Source: Diphasiastrum complanatum
Taxonomy: Eukaryota > Streptophyta > Lycopodiopsida > Lycopodiales > Lycopodiaceae
Assembly (NCBI GenBank): GCA_029204225.1
Contig: CM055112.1
Span: forward strand, 1,431,314-1,495,313
Direction: 5' to 3'
Length of the DNA stretch: 64,000 nucleotides
Shown here: positions 22,249 through 35,285 of the stretch, one piece after another
How the letters are laid out: every line of letters begins with the position of its first letter
How positions within the stretch are numbered: the first letter of the stretch is position 1
Made by a program: the position numbers and the translations under genes
The notes under the pieces: model-generated
Seen by the model: the letters and a program-made list of their open reading frames with translations, nothing else
What the model was told of the DNA's origin: nothing
Databases searched by the model: none

Positions 22249-24943
22249 TCAAAAAAACGAAACTGCAATCACATTGAAATTGATACTATAATGTAAGAGA
22301 ACGAGAGAGTGAGGAAAAGAGATAGAGAGAGAGATATTATCTTGCATCCAATACTCAGAAAACCTCCATCCTCCACTTTCCCTTTTTTCCTTGAACTCAC
22401 CACATTTGATTTTGCAAGGAGTAAGCAAAGAGGAAGATACAGCAAGATAACATCCATCCACTTGCATAGTTCCATGTACACAAGAAGATCCTCCAAAAGA
22501 TGTTCCATTCTTCATAAGAGATCGATACTCAAGATCCATTGGTTGGATCCACTCCTCTTCTTTCCTTGCTTGATCTACACTTGTAGGCTCATCCAAAGAG
22601 GTTAGGAAAGCAACATAATGTCCAGAAACTACTTGCTTACCCTTTTGATCATATGTGAGACTTGAAGGTACTTGTCTTTCTCTTGATGTTCTCCTTGGCT
22701 TTTGACTTGATGAAGGTCCATCATCACCACCATCCAAAGTAGGATCCTTCTCATCAACATCAAGAATGTTAGAACCATCTACTTTACCATCAATCATGCT
22801 TGAAGACACCTTTGGAATGTTTCCCTCATAAAAAATGACATCTCTACCAACAATCAGTTTGTTAGTAGAAGGAATGTAAACCTTGTACGCTTTATTCACC
22901 TCACTATATCCAACAAAAATACCTCTTCTTGAAGATGGATCCTCCTTGGTCCTATCATCAAGAGTAATGTTGACATATCATGTGCATCCAAAGGTTCTTA
23001 GAAAGTTGACACTCGGCCTCCTCTTGAATAGCATCTCAGAAGGTGTCCTTCCATCCAAAATAGCACTCGACCACCTATTGCACAAGAAATTGGCACACAA
23101 CAAAGCTTGATCCCAAAATGGTTTGTCAAGATTAGCACTTAACCTCATAGCTTTAGCACTTTCACATAAAGTTCTATTCTTCCTTTCAGCCACTCCATTT
23201 TGTTGTGGGTTCCTTGATCCCATGCTCATCACAAAAGGCCTTGAACTTGTTAGATATGTACTCACCACCATTGTCACCTCTCAAGCACTTGATCTTTGTG
23301 GAGAATTGGTTCTCCCTTGCATTCTTGAACTTGACAAAGACATCATACACTTCATCCTTGCTCTTTAGTAGATAGATCCAACAAAATATACTAAAATCAT
23401 CAATGAATGTTACATACATCTTAGCTCCACTATTGCTAATTGTAGTAAATCCATGAATATCCGAATGTACAAGTTGAAAAGGCTTTGTAGATCTAGAAAT
23501 AGATCTAGTATAAGGTAGTCTATGTGACTTAGACAAAGCACAAGACTCACAAACATGCTTGTCATTACTTAAGGAACTTGGAAGACCAATCACAACCTTC
23601 TTCCTTGCCATTACCTCCAATGACTTGAAGTTGAGGTGTCCCATCCTTTTGTGCCAAACCTCTTGAATAGAAATTTGCTCCCTTGCAACACATCCAACTT
23701 GGTTAGCAATAACACAAGCATCAAGTTTGAACAACTTCCCTTGCCTTTTACCTTTTCCAATCAAGACATCCTTCCTTTTGATCAAACAAGCATCTCCATC
23801 AAACTCCACCTTGAAGACCTTACTTAGCATTTGACTCACACTAAGCAAATTCTTGGTAATAGATGGAATAAACAAGACATCCTCCAAATGAACATTCCTA
23901 TTTCTAGAGAGAGACATAGGAATTGTGCCAATCCCTTTGATTGCACACTCACCATCATTGGCCGTGTAGATCACCCTCTTGTCATCTCCATATGCCAACA
24001 AAGAAGTGAAGTACTCTTTGTGAAAGGTCATGTGTGAACTTGCTCCACTATCAATCCACCAAGGATCTAGATCTCCATCATTAGCAAGCATACATGAAGA
24101 AATCACAAAAGCATCATCATTTGCATCTTGCACATCCAAACCATCCTCATCAAGAGTAAGATTACCTTGCTTGTCTCCTTGATCTCTCTTCTTCTTGTCC
24201 TTTGATGCCACAATAGAAGCACTTGAGCTTTGATCTATCCTTGTTTTTGCCACTTGAAGAAGCATCCACTTGATCTTCCCCTTTAGACCACTTGCTTTTG
24301 GTTTTGCCCTTGAATTGCTCTTTGTGAACATGGCATCCTCTTGAAGTGTCGATGTAGATCCACCTCTTGCTTGAAGCCTATATTCCTCATTGATCAAGAT
24401 CTCTTGAAGATCCATCAAACTTAGCAAAGTCTTTTGAATAGCAATACTTTGAACAATGTTAGCATGAGCATCCAACAAGCCATTAAGAATCACTTGAATA
24501 AGCTCTCCTTCCTTAATGCTTTCATCTATGCAAGCTAACTCATCATTTAATGCTTTCATTCTCAAAACAAAAGTACTTGGACTTTCTTCATTCTTTTGCA
24601 AACAAGAAAAGATTTGCCTTCTTAGAGTCAACACTCTAGAAGTAGACTTGGATTCATAAGGCTTCTTCAATGAATTCCAAGCTTCCAAAGATGATGTGCA
24701 CTTACCAACTTCCCTGAGAAGTTCATTAGTAACATTCATCTTTATCATGTGTAGAGCCTTCTTGGCCCTCTTGTCATACCTCAATTGATCTTGTTGTGTT
24801 GCTGGTCTCTCCTCCAAACCTACAGCAATATCCAAAACATCATTCATCTCAAGAAGTGACTCCATCCTCACTTTCCATAATGAATAGTTACTTGAGGTAA
24901 GCCTATCACTGGCTTCCAACATGACTCCAATTGAGGTTGCCAT
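22249..24943 (-). mobile_element. Ty1/copia gag-protease-integrase with RT deleted
   Basis: The 585-codon frame 23,186-24,943 holds the Gag domain (SNYSLWKVRME, LLREVGKC, FVLRMKALNDEL), the protease (WWIDSGASSHMTF), GAG-pre-integrase (VWHKRMGHLNF, CESCALSKSHR) and an integrase core with LVHSDIHG, FIDDFS and LRGDNGGEY. A frameshift near 23,230 leads into 22,978-23,277 (PQQNGVAERKNRT, the rest of the DDE core). Then 22,249-22,899 carries the integrase end (KLIVGRDVIF) and the first residues of RT before a deletion. The zinc knuckle expected after about residue 225 is also missing. RT and RNase H are gone, so it is non-autonomous. The 5' LTR and primer site lie upstream at 25,532-26,174. Confidence 0.92.
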
Positions 24944-25531
24944 GTAGCCATGACCTGATATTCTCTTTCAGCCTGTTTCAATGCACAAAGCACTCCTTTG
25001 AACAACAACAAATGCTTTCAAAAGAAATCACCAAGATTTGAAACTATCTCACAAATTCTCTTCTAGCACTTATCCAAGCAAATCAACACATAGAATCATG
25101 GAATCTTGATCAACCTATGATCTATCCTCAATCTAATGACTTTTGCCACTTCCTAAGATTGAAACACACTCAAATGAAGTCCAGCAACCTCACTATCTAG
25201 AGATCCAATCAAAATTAGGGTTTTGACAAAATCACAAAAAATTGACTATTCCAAATCTACATGCAAATGCTGAAAATTTGATATGCAATCTATAAGCCAC
25301 CACTTAGGCTGAACCAATGATCCAAAAATCGGCCAAATCCAGCATGTGAATTCAAAAATCGGAATTGAGCAAGTATATTGACCTATTTAGTGTTTTGATC
25401 TTCAAAAGATCCAATCTACAAAAGCAAAAAATCCGATTTTGGTGTAGAATCCTCTCTAGCATGCTCTAGACTTGATATCTTCACCAAATCATTGATAGAT
25501 CTGATTTCCTCCTTCATAACCTGAAACACAA
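24944..25531 (-). other. Copia 5' leader
   Basis: Untranslated stretch between the primer site and the gag start; no separate gene seen. Confidence 0.6.
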
Positions 25532-25543
25532 GCTCTGATACCA
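25532..25543 (-). promoter_or_regulatory. Copia primer-binding site
   Basis: The minus strand reads TGGTATCAGAGC directly after the LTR end, the standard complement of initiator tRNA-Met in plant copia elements. Confidence 0.9.
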
Positions 25544-26174
25544 TGTGAAAGATTTTAGATCCTTAAGATCCAATGTACTTGAATGATCTTTGATTAGAAA
25601 GATAAATACAATACCAATTTCACCAATGTAGAAAAATCAGCATCTACACACAATTTGAGATGCAAACACTAATAGAACTTGATCATACTTGAATGAAATG
25701 ATTATGTACTGTTTATGTCCGTACAAAACCAGCAAGCTACTGTATTTCACACGTGTGAATCCAAAAATAGCAAATATAGATCATTCTACACATAGAATTG
25801 CAAGCAATCACCAAGATAGTGCACCAATGGATAGTAGAACCCAAGAGAACCATGTATAAGCATGAAATGAGATAGAGAAGAGAGAAGATGACTCTCTCCA
25901 CAAGTTACGTCCTTTTATAGCAGGTCCAAACCCTATTTGGCCACTTGGCTTTCCCACCAAAATGCTAACCCTACCAATTTTGGGTCTTATTCAAATTGAA
26001 TCTACTCAAACTCGCATTCTATCTTTCCCACACTTTCAAAAAGTGTTTATTTAAATGAAATTTAGACTAATGAACTTTGAAAAGTCAACCTCTAAGTCTA
26101 AAACAAGTTTTGGCCTCAATATGCCAAATATGGAAATATTGCAAAATGTGATGAAACTAGTTGAATCTTTCACA
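25544..26174 (-). mobile_element. Copia 5' LTR
   Basis: A 631-base LTR read on the minus strand from TGTGAAAGATTC to ATCTTTCACA, with TG...CA ends forming an inverted repeat of about 10 bases. It has a CACACGTGTG box near 25,749 and a promoter-like CTATAAAAGG on the minus strand near 25,915. No matching complete 3' LTR was found; the closest related LTR lies at 19,620-20,118. Confidence 0.85.
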
Positions 26175-26524
26175 CACTACTCATTGTAACCAACTCATTC
26201 AATCAGAGACACAACAGCGAGATAAGACATCAAGAGATGTATACTGATTCAGATTCAGAACTACAAAAATTTGTTTTTGATCAATAGTATCTTATTGTCT
26301 AAAAGTGTCTTCTTAAGTTGTCTCTTAATTCCATATATTATTTTCGCATGCAAATTCAATTAAAGCAAAACTTGTTTTATTAGTACATAGATCAAATATA
26401 AACCCGATTGAAGACACTAATATTGTTTAACTTATTCAAACTTTAATCGTATTCTCTATGGAAGAATAATTACTATTTTTCTTACATTGCAGTGGCTCAT
26501 CAATCTTCCAATGCATTTTCCTAT

Positions 26525-26743
26525 TCATATTCGGTCAAATTTCAAATCAACGGAGGGGATTGAAAATTCTCTATACAATTGGTCAATGACATAATTTTTT
26601 TCCTCATCACTTTGTTTGCGCCAGTCCTTGAAAATGTCTTTGTTGAAGACCACATGCGTGAGTTGCCTCATGCGAGTGATGACGCGACCACCACGATCAT
26701 TCTCCACTATGTGCTTCTCCGCATCTATGTCATAGGATGGCAA
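26525..26743 (-). pseudogene. Plant transposase-like fragment (Ptta/En-Spm type)
   Basis: A 72-codon frame with THVVFNKDIFKDWRKQSD and KNYVIDQLYREF. The DWR...K...V...L order recalls the conserved segment of plant Ptta/En-Spm transposase-related proteins. The second copy (39,749-39,967) differs at only a few residues. Either a fragment captured by the surrounding element or a shadow; function unlikely. Confidence 0.35.
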
Positions 26744-27074
26744 GACGTCAGCTGATGGAGAGGTGGCAAAGGGAGTGTTGAGAGGAGTGGGGGAGTTGAC
26801 TACAATGGGAATGATTTGGGGAGGAGTTTGAAGGCGATCACGAGAAGAGTGGGAAGAGGTATGAAGAGGAAAAGGTTGGGGAGGAGTTTGAGTGGGAGTG
26901 TAACCAACAGGGGTTTTTGTGGATGGATGCAGGTAAGCTTTTGCTGGTTGTTAGGCTTGGTCAATATGATATGTTTGACTGTGATGACTTTATACAAATT
27001 TGATTTACTTTGATATTTGTACGTTTGGTATTCTGGTAATAATGTGTAGTTTTGTTTAGATTTGTTAGGTTAAA

Positions 27075-27393
27075 AAACACATACACACAACACATGCACA
27101 TACACACACTCGCGCACACATACACGTATACAGACTTGCACACACATACACAACACATACACATACACACACAACACACACATACACATACACACGTGTA
27201 CACACACCACATGCACGCACAACACATACACATACATATACACACGCACCCACACACACAACACACACACATACACACAATACACACACACAACACATCA
27301 TCACACATGCACACACAACACACACACACACACACACATACATGTACACATGCACACACAATGTGCAAACACACATACATATACACGCACACA
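27075..27393. repeat. Imperfect (CA)n microsatellite
   Basis: Over 300 bases of CA-rich repeats with interspersed TA, GCA and ACGC. The frames across it on both strands (strings of Cys-Val or Thr-His) are artefacts. Confidence 0.95.
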
Positions 27394-27507
27394 CAAATTT
27401 TTTTGTTGAGCTCTCAGAACCCTAAACCTGCATCCATCGCATACAAACACACATCTCTTTCTCTCTCTCAAACCCCTCTTCTTTACAGTACTATAATCTA
27501 GATATGT

Positions 27508-27534
27508 CCGCCTTCGGCGGGCACACTTTGCTAG
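27508..27534 (+). mobile_element. Helitron 3' terminus, copy 1
   Basis: A CCGCC-TTC-GGCGG hairpin is followed nine to ten bases later by CTAG and then T (GCACACTTTGCTAGT). GC-rich hairpin, short spacer, CTRR, then T is the hallmark of Helitron 3' ends. The same 27 bases recur in the D2 copy. The 5' end (TC after A) could not be located. Confidence 0.6.
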
Positions 27535-29826
27535 TAATAACTTAAAAATTAAGGTAGTTAACTTACTTGGTTAAGTCAATCTTGAACTACCTTCAGCTTT
27601 TTCATTTCTTTCTATATATAACTTGGAGCACTTTAGTGTTGTTTTCATGCACAATTCTCATTTTGAAAAATTTTCAAGATCACCCAACATGCGTACTTGG
27701 TGACAAAGAGAGCTATAAAGCTTTGACATTTGAATCATAGATTTCATTCTAAGACCAAAGCATATTCCTATACATCATCATTATTTAGGAGAACTAGCTA
27801 CACAATTTTGTCATAATTCAAGTGGAATAAAAATTTTAAAGAGTGCACCGTATGCGACATTGATAATTGAATTATTGAGATTGTGTAGTAGTTTCATGAT
27901 TTGTTGGAATTTCAAAATACAGATTAATTAATGGTTTGTCTCGTGGTGCTAATTGTAGGCATATATTGTATTGAAACTAAGATACAAAAGTTCATAGTCA
28001 AAGGATCGTCATTTTTTATTATTTTTAGTTCATTTCAATGACATAAGACATGATTTGTTTAACATCTTTAAAAAAAAAAGTTCACAAAATTTAGTTTTTT
28101 GAAGTAAATTTTGTATTCGTGATAGTTGTGTTAGATGTCATCATATTGTAACTAACAAGAAGCTGCATTTTCAAAACTAGATTAACAAATAACAAAATAT
28201 AATAGGAGTCTTTCTCTATCAAAGACAAGATTGTCATTTCCAAAAAGATACATGTAATCAAGTACTTACTAATTATAAGAATTAGATGGATGTACTAGCA
28301 ATATGAAAGCTTATAATTAAGCTGAGATTTTAGAGTTCTCATTAGTTAGTCATATTACTTATATATAGATCAACTATGAAAATTCATTTTTTATTTCAAC
28401 AAAGTTATTTTTGGACTTGAAAATATTATAAAAGAGGGACATGCTTGTAGATTTATGCTAAGCATTTTTTAATAAGAAGCGTGAATTATATTCTTACGTC
28501 ATAATACTTATGACAGAAAGGTATAGTTTGTATATAGAGCAACACCTCAGTACTTGGAAAAACCCCTTGAGAAACCATTGCTTTTCCTGAGTAATAATCA
28601 AAATGTATTTCATTCAAGCTCTGAAGCATATCATCCAAAAGACAGTTTAACAGTTGTATATTGAGTTACACATTATTTCCTACAGTCAGCTTAATGGTTC
28701 CAGAAACCTACAAAGCCAAAGTTTATTCACACCTTAATGAAACCAAGTATTACTCCTCTAAGACACGTGGCATTTCCTCTATTTCTCTTGTATAATCGAC
28801 CACCTGTTGATAACATGCAGGCAAATTAGAAACTTTAATTATGCACAGAATGCAGTTAAAGTTCAAAATTGTGACGTTTAAATCAAAGTCTCATAGAAAA
28901 GCTTATAACGGTTTCTAGGCCCCAATAATTCAATGCAGCTAGATTATATGCCTTTGTTGCAGCTTCTTCATCAACATAAGCACATGTGTCTCAATCGTAT
29001 GCAATAATTGGAACACATTCCATTCCGGAACTTGACCAAAATGAAAATATAAAAAATACATTGTAGCTCAGCTTCAATATTTAAAATAGTATCAGAAGAA
29101 GTTAGCTTTTGTTGTTGGAGCTATAGCAAGAGAGACTGCCAAGAGTAAAGTGTATAATCTCAAGGAAAAACTTCATATGTTAAACATGAAGTCGCTAAAT
29201 TCAATGACAAATCCCTCAAATGCTAGCAATTGGTCAATGCTCTTCCTCAACAAATATGCACCACACAATCCAATCTTCAACTGAAAAGCATAGGACCATG
29301 CTATAGCTCCAATCCAAACTCTAAAAGCACTTGCGGCAATTTTTTATCTACAAAAACATATCTACTTCTAATACTACCTATTTCAAAAAAATCCTAGTGC
29401 TCTTGGTAAGAAGGTGTGGAGAACCACAATTTTCTTCAAAAAATAATTCTGCACAACTCACACATAACAACAATATGACATTTCAAGAATTAGTGAGTAT
29501 CTTGACTATGCTAAACTGTTTGCAGACAGGTGATAATAGTCCAAATGTAAACAAGAAAATCTCATCCAAGACCTAAAGAAAACTACAAGTGTCATAGTCT
29601 GGACTGTGAAGAAGACAAGAAAAGCACAACAAAGATACCATTAGAAATTTTCATCAAAGATACATAGTCCAGAAAATTTCTAATGCAGTCAGAAACTATT
29701 TGATTGTCAAACCAAAGAAATGTGTGACGACTAAAGACTTCAAACATTGTAGACAAAGAACTGTATATCAGACATGGTCTGTACAAAAAACATCATAACA
29801 CAAACAACGTTCAATTTGCAATCTGA
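27535..29826. other. AT-rich part of repeat D, no gene
   Basis: No protein-like frame beyond short ones shared by the two recent copies. Nothing further recognised. Confidence 0.5.
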
Positions 29827-30725
29827 CTTGGATGATGGTGGTTTGTTGGAAACCATCAAGGATGACTCTTCATCCTCCTCTTCCTCCTGATGTGCAATGT
29901 TGCTTTGTTTGCTCTCTTGTGCCTTCTTCTTGTTGAGACATTCTGATGCAAAATGTCCTTTCTTTCCACAGAAAAAACATTTGTACTTGGACTTGTCTTT
30001 GATCTTGCCCTTTGTGCTTGAAGCCTCATCCTCCTCCTTGGTCTCCTTGAAGTGCTTCTTCTTGCCATTGGTCTTCTTCTTGCTTTTGAATGAGAAATTA
30101 GCTTTCTCATCACCATCCCGCAAAGAAATAGCATTCATTCTTGCATTGGTATGCAACATGCTACACTCTTCAGCTACTAATACACTATGTAGCTTTTCTA
30201 TAGTAGGCAAAGTGTCTTGGATTGCAAAGCTTTGGACCAAATTTGTAAAGCCACTCCCTAGACCATTTAGGACAATCTGAACAAGCTCACTATCTTGAAT
30301 CTTCTCTCCAATGGAAGCTAACTCCCTATTAAGAGACTTGATTCTTAGCACATAATCTTGTGCACTCTCATCACTCCTCTTCATGCTTTGTAGAATTTGA
30401 TTCCTGAGCATGAGAACCCTCGAAGTGTTACTAGACTCATAGATAGATTTAAAGATTCCCAAGCCTCTTTAGCACTCTTACATGATGATACTTCCCTTAA
30501 AAGATCATTGCTTACATTCATCTTAATACAGTGAAGTGCAAGCCTAGACCTCTTCTTATATCTCACTAATTCCTGTGCACCTAGAGGTTCATCTTCATCA
30601 TCTATTAGAAACTCATAAAGATCCTGGAGCACCATTAGTGACTCCATCCTCACTTTCCAATTAGCATAATTGGTAGAATTTAACCTCTCACTAGCTTCTA
30701 GAAGGTAGGCTTCCACTGATCCCAT
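29827..30725 (-). mobile_element. Ty1/copia gag, frameshifted
   Basis: Gag begins at 30,725 (LNSTNYANWKVRMESL, NVSNDLLREVSSC). It shifts frame near 30,440 and continues as SSNTSRVLMLRNQILQ and DYVLRIKSLNRELASIGE, with an intact CCHC knuckle (CFFCGKKGHFASEC) near 29,960. It stops being copia-like exactly at the edge of repeat D (29,826), so the protease and all of pol are missing. It is related to, but clearly distinct from, the gag at 24.9 kb. Confidence 0.88.
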
Positions 30726-31343
30726 CTTACTAGCAAGATTCTACACACAAGATATAGATTTGTTTGGACCTGAAACTCACAAAGGTTTCTAACTTGCAGT
30801 GTTTCACTCAAATGTTGACTTCTAATCCAACAGATGGATTTGTAATCACAGTTCTATCACTCCCTCACAAGCTAGAATGAAGATAAGATGATATGAAAAC
30901 TACACTCAAGCAAATCTTGCCAATCTTGGCCATTCTTGGACAAAAACTGACTCTATCTCTCTCATTCACTTTCATGTACTTTCAAGACTTGGTTTCCACT
31001 TTAAGAAGGTCTGAAATCAGCCTAGATTCATTAGTTTTCATGAAACAAATTCAAAACTAATCAATGGCAAGTGATCTTGGTAGCTTATCCTAGGATTTGC
31101 ACCAAAAATTACATCAAACTGACACCATATGAATTTTCTATAATCCAATGAATATGGGTTATTAAATGCTGGTTCAGAGATGCCTACACGTGTAAACAGT
31201 ACAGATGTTGATCCTGAAAAAGTTTGGGATCAAATCCCCTCACCAAAACCTGGATACCAGCTCGCCCTTCCAATACTAGCTTTTTGCACCAAAACCTGCT
31301 AAAACTGAATTAGATTCAAACACATATCAATGGCCTTGTACTT

Positions 31344-31356
31344 GGCTTTGATACTA
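31344..31356 (-). promoter_or_regulatory. Copia primer-binding site
   Basis: The minus strand reads TAGTATCAAAGCC after the LTR end, a one- or two-base variant of TGGTATCAGAGCC. Confidence 0.75.
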
Positions 31357-32029
31357 TGTAAAAAGTACAGTACTAAGGACCATAAATGGATCTTTGGATG
31401 ATCCACAAGGTGATTGTATGCTTGTTAAACAATCTATCAGAAACTAGTCATCAGAAAACAAGATCTAGTTTAGCAGCTTGATAGGAAACAAGTAGAGACA
31501 ATCAAAGCATTGATCAAATAGTCTAATTCAACTCCACACGTGTGGAAATAAGGCTATAGTACAGCCTGTACCAAAGCTGGGTTTCATTGGAAAAATAGAG
31601 TAATCACCATACAATGAGAGGAAACTCGAGTTTCTCCTTGAGGCTCCAAAAAGTTTCTATCTTCTCACTATGGAGAATGGAAATACATAGTAAAACACAC
31701 TTCCTTTGCAAAGTTAGGTGAAAATCCAGCATGTAATAAGGAAATAGACTCCACTTTCTTGCCCTAATGTGAAAACCCTAGCCTAGATCTAAGAGTCATG
31801 CTAGGTAGGTGCATGGTAGGTACAAATCTCATCATAAATCATGGTCTAGATTCTACAAAGTAGGAATCACTACCAAATAGACACAACCACTCCTCTTGAC
31901 TCGTGGTAACCTACTTTAGGTGTGTATGTACAAGTGGCACTTTGGCCATTCAAGTAACCAACAAACAATATTGACGAAATGTACAATATTCTACATGGCT
32001 AGATTTGCCAGTGTAGGCAATTTTTCACA
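31357..32029 (-). mobile_element. Copia 5' LTR (second element)
   Basis: 673 bases, on the minus strand from TGTGAAAAATTGCC to ...TACTTTTTACA. It lies upstream of the gag at 29,827-30,725 and has the primer site directly inside. It contains a CACACGTGTGG box near 31,535. Confidence 0.75.
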
Positions 32030-32734
32030 CTCAGTTCATATGAACTACGTTACATAGATTTCAAATCTGTGCATTTTGATTGGGCCTGGTGACGGTCGAA
32101 ACTAAAGAGAAAAAATAAAAGTATCTTTACAAAGGGTCTTTTTTTTTTTTTATGCACAGATTAGTGGTTGCTCCGTCCATGAGACGTATTATTTGAGCCT
32201 CCCAATTATGCCGTCAATTTTTTGTTGTAATTGCTATTTGTATTGTGCTTCAATGTAATATAGCAGCAGCACATTTTTATCTGTGTATAACGTAGATGAA
32301 TGCTTGTTGTGATTGAATGCACTTTCATTGTTGTTTGATCGTGCTTGTATACTCACTCTGATCAGAACAGGGACGTGTACAACTCCTCAGTTTCTGATCA
32401 GACAATGGCTATCTTTGATGCCTGAGGAACTCGCAATATCATACTACTCTTCCATTTATTTCATAATTATACTTCACATTGAATCTGATTTCAGTAGTAC
32501 CACACACAAACTATCTCTAATCTCTTTGGTGGACTGTACTTGTTTTAGAGTATGAATTAATTTTTAAGATCATGTTGGGCAATTAGAACACATAAAGCTA
32601 TGATTATCTTTTGCATAAGTTGTCTATTAGACTGTTTTTGGAACTAGCAGCTGATTAGAACGAGAGAGATGTTCCGCTATTTTCCTGCTCTCTTCTATGT
32701 TCTTCTTCTTCCTTCTACCTTGCCCTCATCAGAT
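32030..32734. other. Probable copia LTR or intergenic, no gene
   Basis: No coding frame. Because a primer site follows at 32,735, the right part should be the LTR of a plus-strand copia element, but its start was not found. Confidence 0.4.
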
Positions 32735-33010
32735 TGGTATCAAAGCGTAGCCCAAATAAATCGAGAGATTTAGGTTGTTCTATTTGTATACTATTATCAT
32801 GTCTCATATAGGTAGCTCTTCATCTTCATCACTTAGTGAAGCTAGAGTCATTAATAAGTTAATGGTTCTAACTTCTACATTTGAAAATTGAAACTTAGAA
32901 TGATGTTGATAGATAGGGATCTTTGAGATGTAGTAGAAGGTGCGGACCTGAAACCAGAAGATGGTGATCAAGCAAAGGCCTAGAGGATTAAAGATCAAAA
33001 GGCCTTAGCA
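32735..33010 (+). mobile_element. Copia 5' end with decayed gag
   Basis: The primer site TGGTATCAAAGC at 32,735-32,746 is followed by an ATG at about 32,799 (MSHIGSSSSS) and a gag-like stretch full of stops. Confidence 0.5.
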
Positions 33011-33288
33011 TGTATCAGTTAGAATTAAAGTAGAATAACTATGCTACTGTACTGTGGGTCCTATCAGTCGATAAGAATTAGTTGGCCTCGCCACGAGACA
33101 AGTCGAAGGGACATGCATCCCGCCAATGACAACCTGGGTCATGCATGGGTTGCCTGAGTGAATAACTATATGTACAGTGTAATTTCATTTTGAGAAATAT
33201 AGTTGCTATATGAGCTTGGTGTGAAGAGTGTTTTTTGTCTGTGTTACTTTGTAGCATGATCTATGTTCCTGTTCGAAGCAAATTCTAG

Positions 33289-34360
33289 TTGGTATCAGAG
33301 CCTTACAAGGAGTGTACACAACAATACAGTGTCACCGTTGAAGAGAGCTTCAAGAGAAGAGCAATCTTTTGAGAGTTCAGGGTCTACGATGGGTTGTAGA
33401 CAGAAAGTGAAGCATTGGTGCACGGTTTCTAGTATATAGAGGCTCGCCAAGATCAGCAGAGGGCTTATTTCACCATTCCATTGGGCACGTAGTTGGGAGT
33501 TGGTGACAAGGAGCATTTCGGAAGGCGACGCCGATTTGGCTTTCATTTTGGTGGAAAAATGAAAGGTGGCCTGGTAAGGGAAAAAGTGTAGGTCATTATT
33601 TTCGACTTTTGACATCACAGTTGGCCTCGACATACTGTTTATAGCCTATGGTTGAAATTTCAAGCAGTTTTGCAATGACAAACATGGGAAAGTCCATTTT
33701 GAGTGAAAGTAGTAAATTGGATGGGATTTTCAACTATGCAGTATGGAAGTTCAAAATGAAAAACATACTAATGGAAAAGGAGATGTGGGATGTCGTCACA
33801 GGTGATGAGAGAAGACCGCCAAATGAAGCAGACATCAAAGTGTTCGAAAAGAAAACGAGCATGAAAAGAAACAAACTTGAAAACTCAAACGAGAAACGAA
33901 CTCGAATGAAATGTGTTCTTGCGCAACAAAATGAGCTATATTACTTCTTTCTTAACCATGACTACGCCTATCAGAAACGAACAGAACGTTAGTGATAGAA
34001 ATCACGGTCATTCTGATTACGTAGCCAAATATTAACAAAAGATATTTGTCTGGAGTAGCTAGACAAATTATTAGTCGTGGTGAAAGAGTTAGACAGAGCT
34101 CGATTGATAACCAGTCGTGGATGATTTGCAAAAGGCAAGACTAAATATTAGTCATCAACAACTAGACTAGTAATTACTTGCTAAGAACATATTACCAGAT
34201 TGAGCAACAAGAAAGTCAGACAGAATAAAAATAAGCATAGCAATATGACACTAATATGAACACGGAACAAAAGTGCTTTTATCAGATTAAGTATAGCAAA
34301 ATTACATGTCAATAATGTGGTAGAGCACAAGACAAAGTTGGACAAAACCGCATGCTCTAC
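33289..34360 (+). mobile_element. Third copia 5' end and gag remnant
   Basis: TTGGTATCAGAGCC at 33,289-33,302 marks a primer site. The frame 33,648-33,992 contains KLDGIFNYAVWKFKMKNIL and KEMWDVVTG, the start of a copia Gag. Frames then break, with a knuckle-like trace (ITCQ, stop, CGRA) near 34,300. An LTR probably ends at about 33,288. It is non-functional. Confidence 0.65.
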
Positions 34361-34957
34361 AAAGCTAATTCAATCTGTAAAAGAAATGAACCTATTACTA
34401 ACAGTACAAAAGAATCAATGCGGAAGGCATCTACTTCATCTATCTCTGATAAGCTTCTGATGCTATTATTTTACACACACACTAGATACGCAGGGGTATC
34501 CAACATATATACATCTTTTTACAGGTGTGCAAATGAAGAACGTACAAAGTGGATGTGATGCCTGTAGGCGATTGTAGGTGGTCGTTGTCAGTTCTGATTG
34601 CACAGTTGCATGGGATGAGCGTGAGAAGGCCATGACGTCAGCTTTTGCCGAAATGAACGTTGGTGAAGATGCGAAAAATGCGTCACTCTAACGAAATGCC
34701 TTAGGATTTGATTTACAAGGTGCCTTCGCTTCCTAGGGCACCTTTGGCATTTTGTAAGGCAGTGTCGCCTTTTTTGCCTATCACAAAACGCATGTAAAAA
34801 ACACAGTGTCCTGTTTTTTGCCTTTTCTCCGTCTGTGAGAATTTACTTGTATTTATGCAGACAATTGTGTTTTATTCGTCTGTCTTATTTTACATGCAAA
34901 TATGCAGACTGTGCGACAACGTGAATAAAAATACAACGTGAATGGAGGCAAATTAAA
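34361..34957. other. Intergenic / retroelement debris, no gene
   Basis: No convincing frame. The repeated words GCCTT/GGGCACC near 34,720-34,830 are low complexity. Confidence 0.4.
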
Positions 34958-35285
34958 ATGGGATTTAGGAGAGTAGAGGAGATAAATCCAACAAGTGCAC
35001 GCTTTGTGATGAAGCAAATGGGCTTAACTGATTCACTTTGGTCGGAAGCATCTAGTGCGGCAAGGTTTTTGCAAAACAAGAGTCCAACAGTTGCGGTTCC
35101 AAATGTGACTCCCGAAGAAGCATTTACAAAAATAAAGCCAAAAATCGACAAGTTTTGTGTCATTGAATGTAGGGCCTATGTACATGTGCCAAAGGAGGAG
35201 CGAAGAAAACTTGATGCCAAAGCAATCAAGTGTATCTTTGTCGGTTATGATGAGAGGACGAAGGCATACAATTATCTGGTATTAG
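34958..35285 (+). mobile_element. Ty1/copia integrase C-terminal fragment
   Basis: Reads LWSEASSAARFLQNKSPT, TPEEAFTKIKPKID, AYVHVPKEERRKLDAKA and IFVGYDERTKAYN, the usual end of the copia integrase core and its GKxP-type module. No active-site residues are included. The frame runs into the unrelated minus-strand gene that ends at 35,272. Confidence 0.85.

Larger units (their letters stand above)
26175..29826. repeat. Direct repeat D, copy 1
   Basis: Matches 39,417-42,932 in the same orientation over about 3.6 kb with small indels (for example about 75 bases near 29,395-29,465 are absent from copy 2). It starts at the first base outside the copia LTR (CACTACTC) and ends at CAATCTGAC, where a copia gag frame begins. 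It holds a short transposase-like frame, a CA microsatellite, a Helitron-like 3' end and 2.3 kb of AT-rich DNA without genes. Lack of TG...CA ends argues against it being an LTR. Confidence 0.9.

Noticed and set aside
27052-27501. Long open frames on both strands across the CA repeats, also at 40,234-40,648
   Set aside because: Dinucleotide repeats leave several frames open; products are Thr-His or Cys-Val strings.
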